From Bradyrhizobium barranii subsp. barranii (GTDB taxonomy: Bacteria > Pseudomonadota > Alphaproteobacteria > Rhizobiales > Xanthobacteraceae), in NCBI RefSeq assembly GCF_017565645.3, contig NZ_CP086136.1:8043501-8107500 (forward strand): a stretch of DNA of 64,000 bases, given 5' to 3'. A program made the translations under genes and the position numbers. The notes below the pieces were generated by a model. It did no database searches. It was given only the letters and a program-made list of their open reading frames with translations, and was not told where the DNA came from. Shown here in pieces: positions 35,878 to 43,047 of this stretch. Position 1 is the stretch's first letter, and each line of letters starts with the position of its first letter.

Positions 35878-37542
35878 ATGGAAACGACACTCCCGATTCT
35901 CTCATTTTCCGTGGCCGCCGCAGCGTCCGCTGCCGCCGCCTTCCCGAAGCTCAAGGCGCGGATCGAACTCTCCCGCGCCAAGCACCGGTCGCTCGCCGGA
36001 CACTCCAAGATGTCGCGCCGGGTGGCCAAGCTGCTCCCGTTCTACGAGTTCGAAGGTGACAAGTATTTCGGCTGCGACGGCGCGCCTGATAACGTGGTGA
36101 AGCAGCGCAAGGACGCCTTCTTCCGCCTCGCCAGCCTTTACGCCGAGCGCTACCCCAAGGGCCGCGCGATGACGAAGGAAGCGGCGGAAAAGATCTCCGA
36201 CCTGCACTTCACCGAGACCTACCGCGTGCCGTTCCAGTTCTCGCGCCTCGTCCGCGAGCATCTGGGCACCTCGACCTTCCTGGAATCGTCCAGCGGCGTC
36301 ACCGTCACGGATGTCGACGGCAACACCTCCTACGACCTCACCGGGTCCTACGGCGTCAACATCTTCGGCAACGACTTCTACAAGGAGTGCATCGAGGGCT
36401 CGGAGAAGCGGGCGCACGCGCTCGGTCCGGTGCTCGGCCCCTACCATCCCGTTATCCTCGAGAACGTGCAACGGCTCTGCCAGATCTCGGGCCTCGACGA
36501 GGTCTCGTTCCACATGTCCGGCACCGAGGCCGTCATGCAGGCGGTGCGGCTTGCGCGCTACCACACCAAGCGGACGCATCTCGTTCGTTTCGCCGGCGCC
36601 TATCACGGCTGGTGGGGCGACGTGCAGCCCGGCGTCGGCAATCCGATTCCCGCGCACGAGACCTACACCCTCGCCGAGATGTCCGAGAAGACATTGCACG
36701 TGCTGCGCACGCGCAAGGACATCGCCTGCGTGCTGGTCAATCCGTTGCAGGGCCTGCATCCGAACGGCAACGCGCCCGGCGATTCCTCGCTGGTCGATTC
36801 CTCCCGCGGCGGCAACTTTGACCGCGCGGCGTATACCGAGTGGCTGAAGAAGCTGCGCGAAGTCTGCACCGAGCGCGGCATCGCGCTGATCTTCGACGAG
36901 GTCTTCGTCGGCTTCCGACTCGCAGCCGGCGGCGCCCAGGAGTACTTTGGCGTCAAGGCCGACATGGTGACCTACGGCAAGAGCCTCGCCGGCGGCCTGC
37001 CGGTCGGCGTCGTTTGCGGCAAGAAGGAATTGATGCGCCGCTTCCGCGACGATCGCCCCGCCGACATCTGCTTCGCCCGCGGCACCTTCAACTCGCACCC
37101 CTACGTCATGACGGCGATGGACGAGTTCTTGAGCCGGCTCGCCAGCCCGAACTTCCGTGCCATCTATGATGGGCTGGACACTACCTGGAACGGCCGCGCG
37201 CAAAAGCTCAACCAAATGATGACCGACGCCGACCTGCCGGTGCGGTTCGCCAACTTCTCGTCGATCTGGACGGTGAAATACACCACCCCGTCCCGCTACA
37301 ACTGGATGCTGCAATATTACCTGCGCGCCGAAGGCCTGTCGCTGAGTTGGGTCGGCACCGGACGGCTGATCTTCAGCCTGAACTACACCGACGCCGATTT
37401 CACCGAGGTCGCCGAGCGCTTCGTCCGGGCGGCCGAGAAGATGAAGGCCGACGGCTTCTGGTGGCACGACGGCGTGCTCACCAACAAGAATATCAAGCGG
37501 CAGATTTTGAAAGAGATGCTGGCCAAGCGTTTTGGGCGCTGA
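35878..37542 (+). CDS. Class III PLP aminotransferase (glutamate-1-semialdehyde aminomutase-like)
   Basis: A 554-residue fold-type I PLP enzyme. An N-terminal extension of about 120 residues precedes the catalytic domain. Motifs are SSSGVTVTDVDGNTSYDLTG, MSGTEAVMQAVRLAR (214-228), AYHGWWGD, IFDEVFVGFR (D340) and the PLP lysine K368 in TYGKSLAGGLPVGV. This arrangement resembles GSA aminomutase and related class III enzymes, but the extension and overall length exceed HemL (about 430 residues), so it is not simply HemL. It is divergent from psd and near lipid genes, which hints at a lipid head-group or amino-sugar role; that is inference. Confidence 0.86.
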   Translation: METTLPILSFSVAAAASAAAAFPKLKARIELSRAKHRSLAGHSKMSRRVAKLLPFYEFEGDKYFGCDGAPDNVVKQRKDAFFRLASLYAERYPKGRAMTKEAAEKISDLHFTETYRVPFQFSRLVREHLGTSTFLESSSGVTVTDVDGNTSYDLTGSYGVNIFGNDFYKECIEGSEKRAHALGPVLGPYHPVILENVQRLCQISGLDEVSFHMSGTEAVMQAVRLARYHTKRTHLVRFAGAYHGWWGDVQPGVGNPIPAHETYTLAEMSEKTLHVLRTRKDIACVLVNPLQGLHPNGNAPGDSSLVDSSRGGNFDRAAYTEWLKKLREVCTERGIALIFDEVFVGFRLAAGGAQEYFGVKADMVTYGKSLAGGLPVGVVCGKKELMRRFRDDRPADICFARGTFNSHPYVMTAMDEFLSRLASPNFRAIYDGLDTTWNGRAQKLNQMMTDADLPVRFANFSSIWTVKYTTPSRYNWMLQYYLRAEGLSLSWVGTGRLIFSLNYTDADFTEVAERFVRAAEKMKADGFWWHDGVLTNKNIKRQILKEMLAKRFGR

Positions 37543-37574
37543 GGCTCTTCCACCCTTCGCCACGAACACCGCCT

Positions 37575-37803
37575 GCCCTTCTCCCTCGCCCCGCCCTTGT
37601 CCGCCGAAGCCTTGGCGAAGGCGGATGCGGGGCCGCGACGAGCTACGCTCGCGCTGAGAGGGTCGGGGTGAGGGGGACTCTCCGCGCGCGCGGTGAGAAT
37701 TAGCGAACGATCCGGAAGCAGTCCTCCCGCGGAGAGCCCCCCTCACCCGGCTTTGCGCTACGCGCAAATCCGACCTCTCCCCGCAAGCGGGGCGAGGTGA
37801 AGA
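37575..37803. repeat. Clustered class E hairpin repeats
   Basis: The space after the aminotransferase gene contains two class E-type blocks: CTTCTCCCTCGCCCCGCC through GGTCGGGGTGAGGGGG (with an inserted CCGCCGAAGCCTTGGCGAAG hairpin), and CCCCCCTCACCCGGCTTTGC through CTCTCCCCGCAAGCGGGGCG. I see no gene in the 376-bp gap. Confidence 0.6.
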
Positions 37804-37843
37804 GAGCGCTGGTCTCCGCTGAGTCACTTTAAAGGTATCCCCA

Positions 37844-37879
37844 AGACGTGGATGCCCGGCACGAGGCCGGGCATGACGC
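37844..37879. repeat. Half copy of class C repeat
   Basis: GACGTGGATGCCCGGC and ACGAGGCCGGGCATGACG form one hairpin unit of class C without its partner. Confidence 0.6.
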
Positions 37880-37918
37880 AACCATCAGACATCGGAGTGT
37901 TGTGTGAGAACAGCGCGC

Positions 37919-38578
37919 TCAGGCGTGCTGCTCTTCGAGCGTGGGCTCGGAGATGAGGCCCAGCGTGTGCTCGGGGTTGAGGTGCAGACCGGGGTCCATC
38001 AGCTCGCCGCGCATCAGGGCGAGCGGCGCGCTACGATAGAGCATCAGGTCGTGGAAGGGATCGGTCAGGATCTTGGTCATCCAGACGAGACCGGTCTCGA
38101 CGTCGCGGATGAAGAACAGGTGCACGGTGCGGAACAGAAGACCGCCGCCGCCGATCACCAGCCAGATCTTGGCGACCTGCCGCATGAAATCGGTCGCGCT
38201 CGCCCAGGGCGTGAACAGGCCGAACAGCGTCGGATCGACGAACAACACCAGCGGCGAGGCCGCCCAGATCGCCATCAGCACCACCTTGCGCTGAAGGTTG
38301 TACCCGACCTTGATGTCTTCCTTGTACTCGTGCGTCGCCTGGTTGATATGGTCGTAATCGTGCGGCTCGAAGAAGAAGTGACCGGCCTGGCGCGAGGTCA
38401 TCGAGACCAGCCAGCCGACCAGCGCCGAGATCATGGGATCGACGAACAGCCAGACGTAGGCGAAGAGAAAGCTCAGCGCGCTGACGAAGTGCAGGCTCTG
38501 ATTGATGCGGCTGTGGTGATAGTAGCGATGGTCGTCCCAGCGCTGGATCCGCAGCTGCTCGAGATAATTCTTGATCAT
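37919..38578 (-). CDS. Histidine-rich membrane protein, possibly DUF962/Mpo1-like
   Basis: A 219-residue protein starting MIKNYLEQLRIQRWDDHRYY, chosen because GGGGGAGAG lies just before this ATG. It has about four hydrophobic segments. A histidine-rich start (HRYYHHSRINQSLHF) is followed by two membrane segments and GHFFFEPHDYDHINQATHEY. The H-x-N-x-x-x-H and GH-x-x-FE patterns recall DUF962/Mpo1-like proteins, some of which are metal-dependent fatty-acid dioxygenases in the ER; the second cluster could be a further metal site. The match is by eye and uncertain. It lies between the aminotransferase and methyltransferase genes. Confidence 0.6.
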   Translation of the reverse strand: MIKNYLEQLRIQRWDDHRYYHHSRINQSLHFVSALSFLFAYVWLFVDPMISALVGWLVSMTSRQAGHFFFEPHDYDHINQATHEYKEDIKVGYNLQRKVVLMAIWAASPLVLFVDPTLFGLFTPWASATDFMRQVAKIWLVIGGGGLLFRTVHLFFIRDVETGLVWMTKILTDPFHDLMLYRSAPLALMRGELMDPGLHLNPEHTLGLISEPTLEEQHA

Positions 38579-38698
38579 GCTCTCCCCCAAAATGCTTTCG
38601 GGTTCTGGATTTACAGGGATTCGATGTAGGCCGTGTGACATCATCATTTTGTCATGTGACGATGTGCAGCGGCGCGATGACGCACGGGTTACTCTCTC

Positions 38699-38810
38699 CC
38701 CTCATCCTGAGGAGCGCGGAACGCGCGTCTCGAAGGATGAAGGCCGAGCTGCATCAGCCGGGCCTTCATGGTTCGAGACGGCGCTTACGCGCCTCCTCAC
38801 CATGAGGAGT
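38699..38810. repeat. Compound palindromic repeat, class A (copy 2)
   Basis: CCCTCATCCTGAGGAGCGCG with CGCGTCTCGAAGGATGAAGG, then GGCCTTCATGGTTCGAGACG with CGCCTCCTCACCATGAGGAG. The two hairpin units are inverted to each other. The repeat ends a few bases from the methyltransferase stop codon and may serve as its transcript end. Confidence 0.82.
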
Positions 38811-38815
38811 GACGG

Positions 38816-39505
38816 TCAGGCCGCCTTGGCGACGTCGACCTTGCGGAAGCGCACCAGCGAGAAATGGCCGAGCGGCGGAATCAGGCGGCGCTCGGCGAGC
38901 TCGATGCCGTTGGCACCGGCCAGCCACTTCGTATAACGCGACCAGGCGAACTCGGCGGTCCGGAAGCCGAGCGGGCGCACCACCGGCTGGAGCCTCTGCT
39001 CGATGAAGCGGCGCATGCCGGTGTCGGCGCTGACGCGGGTCAGGATGATCAGCTCGCCGCCGGGGCGCAGCACGCGCGCGAATTCGTCGAGCGCCTTCTC
39101 CGGGTTCGGTACGGCGGTGACGACATATTGCGCCATCACCACGTCGAAGGAATTGTCGGGGAATTCGAGCTTCTCGGCGTCCATCACCGCGAGGCCCTCG
39201 ACGTTCTTCAGCTTGCACTCGCTGACCCGCTGGCGCGCCTTGTCGAGCATCGCTTCCGAAATGTCGGTGCCGAAGATGCGCAGATGCGGCGCGTAGAGCG
39301 GCAGCGAGATGCCGGTGCCGACGCCGACCTCGAGCACGCGGCCCCCGATCTTGTTGGTGGCCGCGATCGCGGCCTGCCGGCCCTTGGCGAACACGCCGCC
39401 GAACACGAGATCGTAGACGGGCGCCCAGCGGTCATAGGCCTGCTCGACCGTGCCACGGGTGAGGTCGAGCTGCTGGGTGCCGTCAAGGTTCATGATCTTA
39501 GCCAT
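38816..39505 (-). CDS. SAM-dependent methyltransferase, Pmt-like (phospholipid N-methyltransferase candidate)
   Basis: A 229-residue class I methyltransferase. YDRWAPVYDLVFGGVFAKGR is characteristic of Rhodobacter-type phosphatidylethanolamine N-methyltransferases. SAM motif I is VLEVGVGTGISLPLY (about 66-80), followed by DISEAMLDKARQR and the post-II block VMAQYVVTAVPNPEKALDEF. Such enzymes methylate PE towards phosphatidylcholine, important in rhizobia. psd, which makes PE, lies nearby on the same strand. Ubiquinone/UbiE-type function is a less likely alternative. It follows the glycosyltransferase gene with a 35-bp gap, so they are probably co-transcribed. Confidence 0.82.
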   Translation of the reverse strand: MAKIMNLDGTQQLDLTRGTVEQAYDRWAPVYDLVFGGVFAKGRQAAIAATNKIGGRVLEVGVGTGISLPLYAPHLRIFGTDISEAMLDKARQRVSECKLKNVEGLAVMDAEKLEFPDNSFDVVMAQYVVTAVPNPEKALDEFARVLRPGGELIILTRVSADTGMRRFIEQRLQPVVRPLGFRTAEFAWSRYTKWLAGANGIELAERRLIPPLGHFSLVRFRKVDVAKAA

Positions 39506-39540
39506 CGATGAGGTTCTCGCTGTGGGTCAAACGTTGCAGA

Positions 39541-40593
39541 TCAGCCGCGCACCGGCCGCCGCGCCATGACCGGCGAGGCGCGCAGGATGCGGCTGGGCTG
39601 AAGTGAGGTGAGATTTCCGACGAACTGACGCGCGCTGTTTTCCCAGGAACGCTCCAGCGCGAAGTTGCGGCAGGTCTCGCGCGACATGGTGAGCGCGCGC
39701 AGGCACGCGGTACGCAGATCATGGTCGATCGCGCCGATCGGGTGATCGGCGATGACGTCCTTGGGGCCTGTCACCGGAAACGCCGCCACCGGCGTGCCGC
39801 AGGCGAGCGCCTCGAGCTGCACCACACCGAACGTGTCGGTCAGGCTCGGGAAGACGAAGACATCGGCGGCGGCGAGATGCGCGGTCAGATCCGCGCCCTT
39901 CTTCTCGCCGAGGAAGACGGCATCCGGATATTTCTTTTCGAGCGCCGCCTTCTGCGGGCCGTCGCCGACGACGACCTTGGTACCGGGCAGGTCGAGCGAG
40001 AGGAACGCTTCGAGGTTCTTCTCCACCGCAACGCGGCCCATGGTCATGAAGATCGGGCCCGGCAAATCGAGCTTGGCCGGACTGTCTGGATGAAACAGCT
40101 CGGTGTTGACGCCGCGCGTCCAGAAGCCGAGCCGCTTGAAGCCGCGCTCGGAGAGCTCCTGCCGCAGCGAAGGCGTCGCCACCATTGTCATCGCGGCGGC
40201 ATCGTGGAAGTGGCGCAGCACGGCATAGCCGACGGCATCAGGGATGCCGGTCCGCACCGAGACGTATTCGGGAAAGCGCGTCGTGTAGGAGGTGGTGAAG
40301 GCAAGGCGGTTGCGGCGGCAATAGGCGCGCGCGGCCCAGCCGATCGGCCCCTCGGTCGCGATGTGCAGCGCTTCCGGCGCCGCCTTCTCGATCCGCCGCG
40401 CGATCTCCTTACCGCTCGGCAGCGCGATGCGCAGGCCCGGATAGGTCGGCAGCGGCCAGGACCGAAAGCCGTCCGGGGTGAGGAAGTCGATCTCTACGTC
40501 GAGCGCCTTGGCCGCGTTCGCCAGCGAGGTCAGCGTCCGGACCACACCGTTGACCTGCGGATGCCAGGCGTCAGTCGCGATTAATACCCGCAT
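39541..40593 (-). CDS. GT4-family glycosyltransferase
   Basis: A 350-residue GT-B enzyme starting MRVLIATDAWHPQVNGVVRT; the 15 upstream codons are less likely coding. The N-terminal half contains TPDGFRSWPLPTYPGLRIAL and HIATEGPIGWAARAYCRR, and the C-terminal half IFMTMGRVAVEKNLEAFLSL and FVFPSLTDTFGVVQLEALAC, which contains the E-x7-E motif of GT4 enzymes. It resembles GDP-mannose-dependent alpha-mannosyltransferases (MgtA type), which in bacteria glycosylate lipids such as diacylglycerol or glucuronosyl-DAG. The neighbouring Pmt-like and psd genes support a membrane-lipid role. The sugar donor is not proven. Confidence 0.88.
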   Translation of the reverse strand: MRVLIATDAWHPQVNGVVRTLTSLANAAKALDVEIDFLTPDGFRSWPLPTYPGLRIALPSGKEIARRIEKAAPEALHIATEGPIGWAARAYCRRNRLAFTTSYTTRFPEYVSVRTGIPDAVGYAVLRHFHDAAAMTMVATPSLRQELSERGFKRLGFWTRGVNTELFHPDSPAKLDLPGPIFMTMGRVAVEKNLEAFLSLDLPGTKVVVGDGPQKAALEKKYPDAVFLGEKKGADLTAHLAAADVFVFPSLTDTFGVVQLEALACGTPVAAFPVTGPKDVIADHPIGAIDHDLRTACLRALTMSRETCRNFALERSWENSARQFVGNLTSLQPSRILRASPVMARRPVRG

Positions 40594-40656
40594 GGGGAAA
40601 TCCCGAGAGTTTGATGATTCTCGGCTTAGGACCATCAACCACGGATATTTCAGGCG

Positions 40657-40668
40657 TGTGACGTCACA
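40657..40668. promoter_or_regulatory. TGTGACGTCACA palindrome between divergent genes
   Basis: A perfect 12-bp palindrome lies 64 bp upstream of the glycosyltransferase start and about 200 bp upstream of the L,D-transpeptidase start. It is followed by GAAGT, the same tail seen after the CRP-like site at 31400. It is a candidate regulator site; the protein is unknown. Confidence 0.35.
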
Positions 40669-40868
40669 GAAGTGTCGGCCCGCTGTTTTGTTGGTTAACG
40701 GGTCCGCGCCGCCACGAAACCGTCATGAAACAAATCCTTTCCGCCATGAAACCGTTTTCGGTTTTCCGCGCAAAGCTCCCGAAACGTTTTGTCGTTAGTG
40801 ATTTGGGCAACGGAGCACCGAAACGGTGCCGCGGTGGTCAAGAAACACCGATCAAACAGGGGCGATCA

Positions 40869-41576
40869 ATGATCAATCTGGACACGTTCAAGACGTATTC
40901 GCGCGCCGTTGCGCTCAGCGCCATCGCGATCTCCGCAATCGCATTTGCCGGTCCGGCCAAGGCTGCGCCCGTGCAGCTCTTCCCGTTCTTCCAGCCGCTG
41001 CCGCCGATGGCCGCGCCGCAGCCGTACCAGCCCTATCAGGCGACGCCTTACCAGGCCGCGCCGTCCCAGGATCAGGATGCGGTCGAGATGCCGGCCCGCT
41101 TCCGCCGCCAGACCGTCTCCTACGCGACACGCGAGGCGCCGGGCACCATCATCATCGATACGCCCAACACCTATCTCTATTACGTGCTCGGCAACGGCCA
41201 GGCCGTTCGCTACGGCATCGGCGTCGGCCGCGACGGCTTCACCTGGTCAGGCGTGCAGTCGGTGACCAAGAAGGCCGAGTGGCCGGATTGGACCCCGCCG
41301 CCGGAAATGATCGCCCGCCAGCCCTATCTGCCGCGCCACATGGCCGGCGGCCCCGGCAATCCGCTCGGCGCCCGCGCCATGTATCTCGGCGGCACCATCT
41401 ACCGCATCCACGGCACCAACGCCCCCGACACGATCGGCAAGCACGTCTCGTCCGGCTGCATCCGCCTGACCAATGACGACGTCACCGACCTCTACTCCCG
41501 CGTCAACGTCGGCACCAAGGTGATCGTGCTGCCGATGACGGAACGCCGCGCGGACCTCGGCGCCGCGACGCGCTAA
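40869..41576 (+). CDS. L,D-transpeptidase (YkuD domain), exported
   Basis: A 235-residue periplasmic enzyme starting MINLDTFKTYSRAVALSAIA. The start at 40869 gives a normal signal peptide (cleavage near AKA, about residue 33); upstream in-frame starts do not. A Pro/Gln-rich linker follows, then the YkuD domain (about 90-225) with GTIIIDTPNTYLYYVLGNGQ and the catalytic HGTNAPDTIGKHVSSGCIRL, with the nucleophile cysteine in SSGCIRL. It forms 3-3 cross-links in peptidoglycan or attaches proteins to it. A strong terminator follows at 41601-41633. Confidence 0.93.
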   Translation: MINLDTFKTYSRAVALSAIAISAIAFAGPAKAAPVQLFPFFQPLPPMAAPQPYQPYQATPYQAAPSQDQDAVEMPARFRRQTVSYATREAPGTIIIDTPNTYLYYVLGNGQAVRYGIGVGRDGFTWSGVQSVTKKAEWPDWTPPPEMIARQPYLPRHMAGGPGNPLGARAMYLGGTIYRIHGTNAPDTIGKHVSSGCIRLTNDDVTDLYSRVNVGTKVIVLPMTERRADLGAATR

Positions 41577-41600
41577 CGCGACAGGACATTGTGACGCAAA

Positions 41601-41633
41601 CGGCCCCGGAACCCACCGGGGCCGTTTTCGTTT
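41601..41633 (+). terminator. Rho-independent terminator after the L,D-transpeptidase gene
   Basis: The stem CGGCCCCGG / CCGGGGCCG (41601-41624) has a 6-base loop and is followed by TTTTCGTTT. It starts 25 bp after the stop codon. Confidence 0.85.
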
Positions 41634-41686
41634 GCATCATGCTCTCCGGGCGGCCTCGCCTGGAGAAGCACTGTTCGGAGGCGCGG

Positions 41687-42109
41687 ATGCGATCACGCCT
41701 GCAGATGTCGCCCGGTCCATGGCTGCGCCCGATCGTCGGTGCCGGCGCATTGACGCTGCTCCTGTCGGCGCCCTATTCGCTCGCCCAGCAGCCGGTGAAC
41801 GACGAGGCGGCCCAGCGGGCTTTCAACAATTCCTGTCGCACCTGCCACTCGGTGAAGGATGGCGACAATCGCCTCGGTCCCAATCTCAACAAGATCGTGG
41901 GACGCAAGGCCGGCTCGCTGCCGAACTACAACTACTCCCCGTCGATGAAGGACGCCGGCTTCGTCTGGGACCGGGACAAGCTGACCCGCTTCATGGTCAA
42001 GCCGGATGAGGTCGTGTCCGGCAACAAGATGCAGCCATATGGCGGCGTCTCCGCGGAGGACGCGGCCAAGGTGGTTGCTTATCTGCAGGCGACGTCGGGT
42101 TCACAGTAG
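41687..42109 (+). CDS. Class I c-type cytochrome, exported
   Basis: A 140-residue monohaem cytochrome c of the mitochondrial/cytochrome c2 type. The start at 41687 follows CGGAGGCG, and the signal peptide is cleaved after AQ (about residue 34). The haem site is CRTCH. RLGPNLNKIVGRKAGSLPNY and YSPSMKDAGFVWDRDKLTRF are typical. The distal methionine ligand is in GNKMQPYGG. The protein is a soluble periplasmic electron carrier. The codons upstream of 41687 run through the terminator hairpin and are not coding. No redox partner genes are adjacent. Confidence 0.92.
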   Translation: MRSRLQMSPGPWLRPIVGAGALTLLLSAPYSLAQQPVNDEAAQRAFNNSCRTCHSVKDGDNRLGPNLNKIVGRKAGSLPNYNYSPSMKDAGFVWDRDKLTRFMVKPDEVVSGNKMQPYGGVSAEDAAKVVAYLQATSGSQ

Positions 42110-42157
42110 CGGGCCACGGTGCACCGCTGCATTTTGGTTTGCGATGCGATTGTGGCG

Positions 42158-42305
42158 CATCCTTCGAGACGCCCGCCTCCGGCGGGCTCCTCAGGATGAG
42201 GGCGGAGTGCGTGGCCGCAAATCTGTCCACAGTGCTTGCACCACGTCACGGATGCCAGTTAGCCTCATCCTGAGGAGACCGCGAAGCGGTCGTCTCGAAG
42301 GATGG
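42158..42305. repeat. REPIN-like compound repeat, class A (copy 3), upstream of the GIY-YIG gene
   Basis: About 148 bp. The left unit is CATCCTTCGAGACGCCCGCC with GGCGGGCTCCTCAGGATGAG; a spacer of about 60 bp starts GGCGGAGTGCG and ends GTTA; the right unit is GCCTCATCCTGAGGAG with CGTCTCGAAGGATG. The two units are inverted to each other. The copy at 42607-42758 has the same order, the same orientation and the same spacer ends. It finishes about 10 bp before the GIY-YIG start codon. Confidence 0.85.
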
Positions 42306-42315
42306 GGCGGGCACG

Positions 42316-42648
42316 ATGACAGAAGGCGCGTACCTCTACATTCTCAGATGCGTCGACGGTAGCTATTACATCGGCACGACGCGTACCGAGCTTGAGCTCA
42401 GAATCGCGCAGCACAACGCCGGCACGTTCGGCGGCTATACGAAGTCACGCAGGCCCGTGACCCTGGTCTTCTCGCAATGGTTCGTCCGGATTACTGACGC
42501 GATCGAATGCGAGCGCAAACTCAAGAAATGGAGCCGCGCCAAGAAGGAAGCCTTCATGCGCGACGATTTTGCCGAGCTGCATGAATTGGCGAAGCGCGGA
42601 TCTCATCATCCTTCGAGACGCCCGCCTCAGGCGGGCTCCTCAGGATGA
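42316..42648 (+). CDS. Small GIY-YIG endonuclease between two REPIN-like repeats
   Basis: A 110-residue single-domain GIY-YIG protein. The motif is YLYILRCVDGSYYIGTT (6-22); R29 in ELRIAQHNAG is the likely catalytic arginine, followed by GYTKSRRPVTLVFSQWF. The glutamate in ECERKLKKWSRAKK is the likely metal ligand. These UPF0213/YhbQ-like proteins are structure-specific DNA nucleases or of unknown role. The last 15 or so residues (HHPSRRPPQAGSSG) and the stop codon are supplied by the downstream repeat, so the repeat has extended the gene. Matching compound repeats lie on both sides in direct orientation, resembling RAYT-REP loci. Confidence 0.88.
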   Translation: MTEGAYLYILRCVDGSYYIGTTRTELELRIAQHNAGTFGGYTKSRRPVTLVFSQWFVRITDAIECERKLKKWSRAKKEAFMRDDFAELHELAKRGSHHPSRRPPQAGSSG

Positions 42649-42758
42649 GGGCGGAGTGCGCAGCTCGAGGTTTTCCTCGAAGGACCTGCACGAACCTACG
42701 AGGGCTGGTTAGCCTCATCCTGAGGAGCGCGCTCTCGCGCGCGTCTCGAAGGACGAGG
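42607..42758. repeat. REPIN-like compound repeat, class A (copy 4), downstream of the GIY-YIG gene
   Basis: About 152 bp. CATCCTTCGAGACGCCCGCC with GGCGGGCTCCTCAGGATGAG, a spacer that starts GGCGGAGTGCG and ends GGTTA, then GCCTCATCCTGAGGAG with GCGTCTCGAAGGACG. The spacer interior differs from copy 3 and contains its own hairpin (CTCGAGG / CCTCGAAG). The first 42 bp are read as the end of the GIY-YIG gene. Confidence 0.85.
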
Positions 42759-42777
42759 CGTTCACACCGGAAGCCGC

Positions 42778-43047
42778 TTACCGCGCCCTTCGCCGCTCCG
42801 CGATCAGCCTCAGCCAGGCCGCCGAATGAAACGCGCTCATCAGCAGATACATCGGCACCATCCCACTCAGCACAGGGCCGTACCCGGCGGCACACAGCAT
42901 GTCCGCCGGGCCTCCGAGCACGGCCGTCAGCACGGCCATGATCGCGAAGGTCGGCGTCGCCGCCAGAGCCAGCCATCTGGCGAGGTGGCGTGCGGCCACC
43001 ACGCCATCGCGGCTCGCGCCGGCGGCCACGTTGGCGGGACTAGTCAC
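42778..43047 (-). CDS. Small membrane protein, unknown function
   Basis: An 89-residue protein starting at GTG (complement of 43045-43047), MTSPANVAAGASRDGVVAAR (GTG read as Met). It has two hydrophobic segments (about 27-48 and 55-75) and a basic end LIAERRRAR. The start overlaps the last 8 bp of the upstream DUF899 gene, so the two are probably translationally coupled. The frame remains open further upstream but there it is only the shadow of the DUF899 gene. I do not recognise a family. Confidence 0.6.
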   Translation of the reverse strand: MTSPANVAAGASRDGVVAARHLARWLALAATPTFAIMAVLTAVLGGPADMLCAAGYGPVLSGMVPMYLLMSAFHSAAWLRLIAERRRAR

